A stretch of DNA of 64,000 nt from Ascidia mentula. Its lineage: Eukaryota > Chordata > Ascidiacea > Phlebobranchia > Ascidiidae. The stretch lies in assembly GCA_947561715.1 (NCBI GenBank), contig OX387198.1, positions 10,850,001 to 10,914,000 on the forward strand, read 5' to 3'. The position numbers were made by a program, and so were the translations under genes. Within the stretch, counting starts at the first letter, position 1. The number at the start of each line of letters is the position of its first letter. Of this stretch, positions 61,424-64,000 are shown piece after piece. The notes under the pieces were generated by a model. It did no database searches. It worked only from the letters and a program-made list of their open reading frames with translations, and was not told the origin of the DNA.

Positions 61424-62864
61424 ATTGACGTGATGTCAATCGGCAAACGTACACCCCAATTTTACCCTTATAACAAAAAAGATCTTCTTTTAGTTTTAAA
61501 ACACAACCAATTTACGACTAATTAGAAACAACTCCAGAAATATTTTCCCCTGAACTTTGCATGGCGGTATTATCAAGCCTGTCTCAAAAAGTACAAGTTA
61601 TAGACCAATTGAAACATTTCATTCAGACGGTGCCAATGTACAATAACGTGGCACTACAAACATTTCGCGACGAATGGCGCAGGGTAACTTGGCGATTAGC
61701 CTATACCTTTCGTCAATTGACGTGGCCAGAGGTGTTTGTTCATGCGCGCTTACAACGAGAAAGACCTCGAAACGCGTGAAATTAAAGCGATGTGGCTGCT
61801 CTCTGAGTGTAGCTATGTACATATTACATCTACCTTGTTACACTAGTATTTTCCCAAAAGGGGAAATTGCGGCCTGGCTACACGTTTCAAACGCGTCATG
61901 ACAAGTTTTGTCAAAACTTTGCGCCCATTTACCAACCAAAAGGCTTTCAGTACATTCACTTTTATGTTTGTGGATCAAGTTATATTGAACAAACTGCATT
62001 TGAAGCAAACAAACAAGTTATACTTGGTGTTTTGAACATTTTTTACACCCTGCCTTTCTGACGCCATCGCTGGTTATCTCGCTTGCGTTACGTCTTTCAA
62101 CTTGCGCTATTCTTCTAAGTTTCCGTTGTCGCGTATTCGCAGCAGTTAGCTCTTTGTTTCGGCCTCGACTTTGATATCTTCCGATATATTTGCGATCCTT
62201 TCCGCAAATAAACAGATCATGGCTTTTGGTCTTATTGGCCGGCACAGATCTCGGTTTAATTCTGACAGGACCTGCAAGCAGCATGTTGTCTAACCGGAAC
62301 TTTCTCGGCAGCGTTGATGTCTTCGGCAATGTAAGCCTCTCAAAAACAACCAACCTGACCCTTCAATACGCTCAGTCCCTTTCTTTTTCTACGCAGTAGA
62401 GAAGCATTAAATTTATAAAAATATGAACATGCTTTGATACAGCTTAATTGAACATTTATGTCGGTAAGAAATGAAGATGATTTGTAAGTACATAACCAAA
62501 TGCTTGCATGATAATTACATATAGTGCAGATTAAAATCAACCATAATTGCTAAATTGCATTAAAAATTTAATCGTAGCTTTGCAATATAATTAACAATAG
62601 TGGTTTATGTTCAAAGCTATAATCTAACGCATGTTCTATAATCTAACGCATGAATAACGCATGTTTGTGAACAAGAATATGTGGTTTTAATTTCTACTAA
62701 GCCAAACTTTTGTAATAGGCCATATATTTGTGGCATGCTTTTCTGTTTACGTTCTGTGTTAAGACTTGTGTCATTATTGCAATGCAAATTTTAATCATGT
62801 TTTTTAATGAAACACCGTTTTACCATTGCAAAGATTCGCAACTGCGTTCAGTTGTAATTTTTGT
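61424..62864. other. Spacer between the tandem hydrolase copies
   Basis: No gene is recognised. It contains the third, diverged copy of the intronic repeat (about 61690-61870) and a short tandem repeat of TCTATAATCTAACGCATG (about 62620-62655). A Lys/Arg-rich minus-strand frame at 62018-62353 (111 aa) has no known similarity and is left uncalled. Confidence 0.4.
61690..61870. repeat. Intronic repeat, diverged copy 3
   Basis: TGCGCGCTTACAACGAGAAA, GTGAAATTAAAGCGATGTGG and GTACATATTACATCTACCTT align in order with the copies at 59030-59215 and 63330-63530. It lies outside the gene, so the element is mobile or older than the gene duplication. Confidence 0.55.
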
Positions 62865-64000
62865 TTATTCTGCTTGGGTTTTTAGAAATTTTCGCATTTC
62901 AACTGCAAGCACATCAGGCCTGTCCAAGGCCACCCAATGGCTACACCCTTCTATCTTCTTTACAATGAGATTTTCCACAGCACCCTGAAAATACAAAACA
63001 AGGGGTAAAGACTGGTCAGGATGTCAGACGAAAAATACTTCACTTTGTCATATTTTCCACTATGTAATAATCAAGGTTCGGCCGAATAAAGACAAACAAT
63101 GTAAACAAATACGGATCTGAACAAACCCAATTTCGAATCTTTGGTTTTTAAATATACACAGGCATTAAAATTAAAACGATGTAAAGTAAAAACAGCATAT
63201 AGTAGATATGTTTCACAGTTATCCACCAAAATGAGGGAACGTTACTCTGTTGTTAAACCTACGTCACGAATCGTCATTTACCATAAACGAGGCGAAACAA
63301 TGCACTGCAGTACAATTCACGGCCAAAGGTCAAAACGATTGCTGTTTGTTAACTAGAATTTCCAGAGGTGTTGTGTTATGTGCGCCCACAACATGGACAT
63401 CCTTGACACTCGAGAAATTACGGCGATGCGGCTGTGCTGAGCAATTGCATATTAACTCAACCTTGCCATACAAACGGCCCCAAAGGATGGATTAGTGTCG
63501 GTCGGTTCTTCTACACGTTTGAAGCGTGTTCTTTTTCGTGTTTGTCCACTGATTTATCGACCGCAAAAGTTGCGCAACACGCTCTGTTTTGGAGTTTTAA
63601 AATAGTGGAATAAAAAGCCAGGCTATTTTCAAAGAAATTATCAAAACAAATTCAGTTAAAGGAGCCTGTATAGACCTACAACTGATAATGTCGGATTTTT
63701 CTAAAATGGATGATTGCCTTTTCTACAAACAAACGTGCACAACAGACAGAAACGGATATGTTTTGGACATTTTAAAAAGTATTACTTATCCCATATAGGC
63801 CTATAGTGTCAAATAGATTTTGATAAATTAGATCGAAATTCTGAGAAATCCAGTGCTTAGGTAATGCAAAAAGTGACGCATTTCAAAATGAAGTAGAGGA
63901 CTTTGTACCAAACTTTTGCTGAACACTGTTGCATGCAGCATAACCGGGCAGAATAAAATTATTCGATAAGCTATTTAAACATACGAAGTAAACATGCCGA
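62865..64000 (-). CDS. EPHX4: Second EPHX3/4-like hydrolase copy (last exon and partial intron only)
   Basis: The last coding exon, 62984-62865, encodes the His-containing end (KKIEGCSHWVALDRPDVLA) and a TAA stop. It differs from copy 1 by a few residues, such as SPDVLALE versus RPDVLAVE. 62985-64000 is the preceding intron, nearly identical to 58737-59840 apart from small indels; a 70-bp segment at about 63108-63178 is absent from copy 1. The offset between copies is about 4.25 kb. The rest, including the nucleophile elbow, lies beyond the window. Confidence 0.85.
63330..63530. repeat. Intronic repeat, copy 2 of 3
   Basis: Counterpart of 59030-59215 in the last intron of the second hydrolase copy, with a few substitutions. 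Confidence 0.6.

Noticed and set aside
62018..62353. Lys/Arg-rich minus-strand frame of 111 codons
   Set aside because: Single exon, no recognised motif, between duplicated hydrolase copies; could be chance or a repeat remnant.

Overview
This is a eukaryotic nuclear segment. Every recognisable gene is split by short GT-AG introns, the intergenic DNA is AT-rich, and there are no operons or prokaryotic ribosome binding sites. The protein families are animal ones: threonine synthase-like 2, sorbitol dehydrogenase, tissue-type alkaline phosphatase, CaM kinase kinase, calmodulin, a GST-C/EEF1E1-type protein and an EPHX3/4-type hydrolase. The compact genes and the calmodulin sequences suggest an invertebrate chordate, most likely an ascidian tunicate. 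That placement is inference, not proof.

Layout. 0-6 kb: two tandem THNSL2-like genes on +. The first is cut by the window start; the second is complete but has a nonsense codon and a lost splice donor. A decayed BEL/Pao reverse-transcriptase fragment lies between them. 6.7-8.9 kb: an intact sorbitol dehydrogenase gene (+, 8 exons, 360 aa). 11.6-19.4 kb: a 17-exon gene (+) for a coiled-coil protein of about 1217 aa that I do not recognise. 20.1-25.6 kb: alkaline phosphatase (-, 10 exons, 612 aa, all catalytic and metal motifs present), converging on the coiled-coil gene. 28.7-35.3 kb: CaM kinase kinase (-, 12 coding exons, 426 aa).

38.3-53.5 kb: three calmodulin genes in tandem (+) and a relict fourth. 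The EF-hand core is almost constant, but the extreme N- and C-termini differ. Exon and intron similarity shows that the first gene is a mosaic of the other two. An upstream module with fixed spacing (GCAATGC or GCATTGC, then CCAAT exactly 20 bp downstream) occurs at all four loci.

56.5-57.3 kb: an EEF1E1/AIMP3-like gene (-, 4 exons). 58.6-61.4 kb: an EPHX3/4-like hydrolase (-, 7 exons, 349 aa) in which the nucleophilic Asp is Asn. 62.9-64 kb: the last exon and part of the last intron of a second tandem hydrolase copy that runs off the window.

The main theme is tandem duplication (THNSL2, calmodulin, hydrolase) with different outcomes: decay, concerted evolution and active-site change. A CaM kinase kinase gene lies beside the calmodulin array, so effector and activator are neighbours. 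Several small non-autonomous transposons and foldback repeats sit in introns and spacers. Exon coordinates were derived by hand from splice consensus, reading phase and family similarity.
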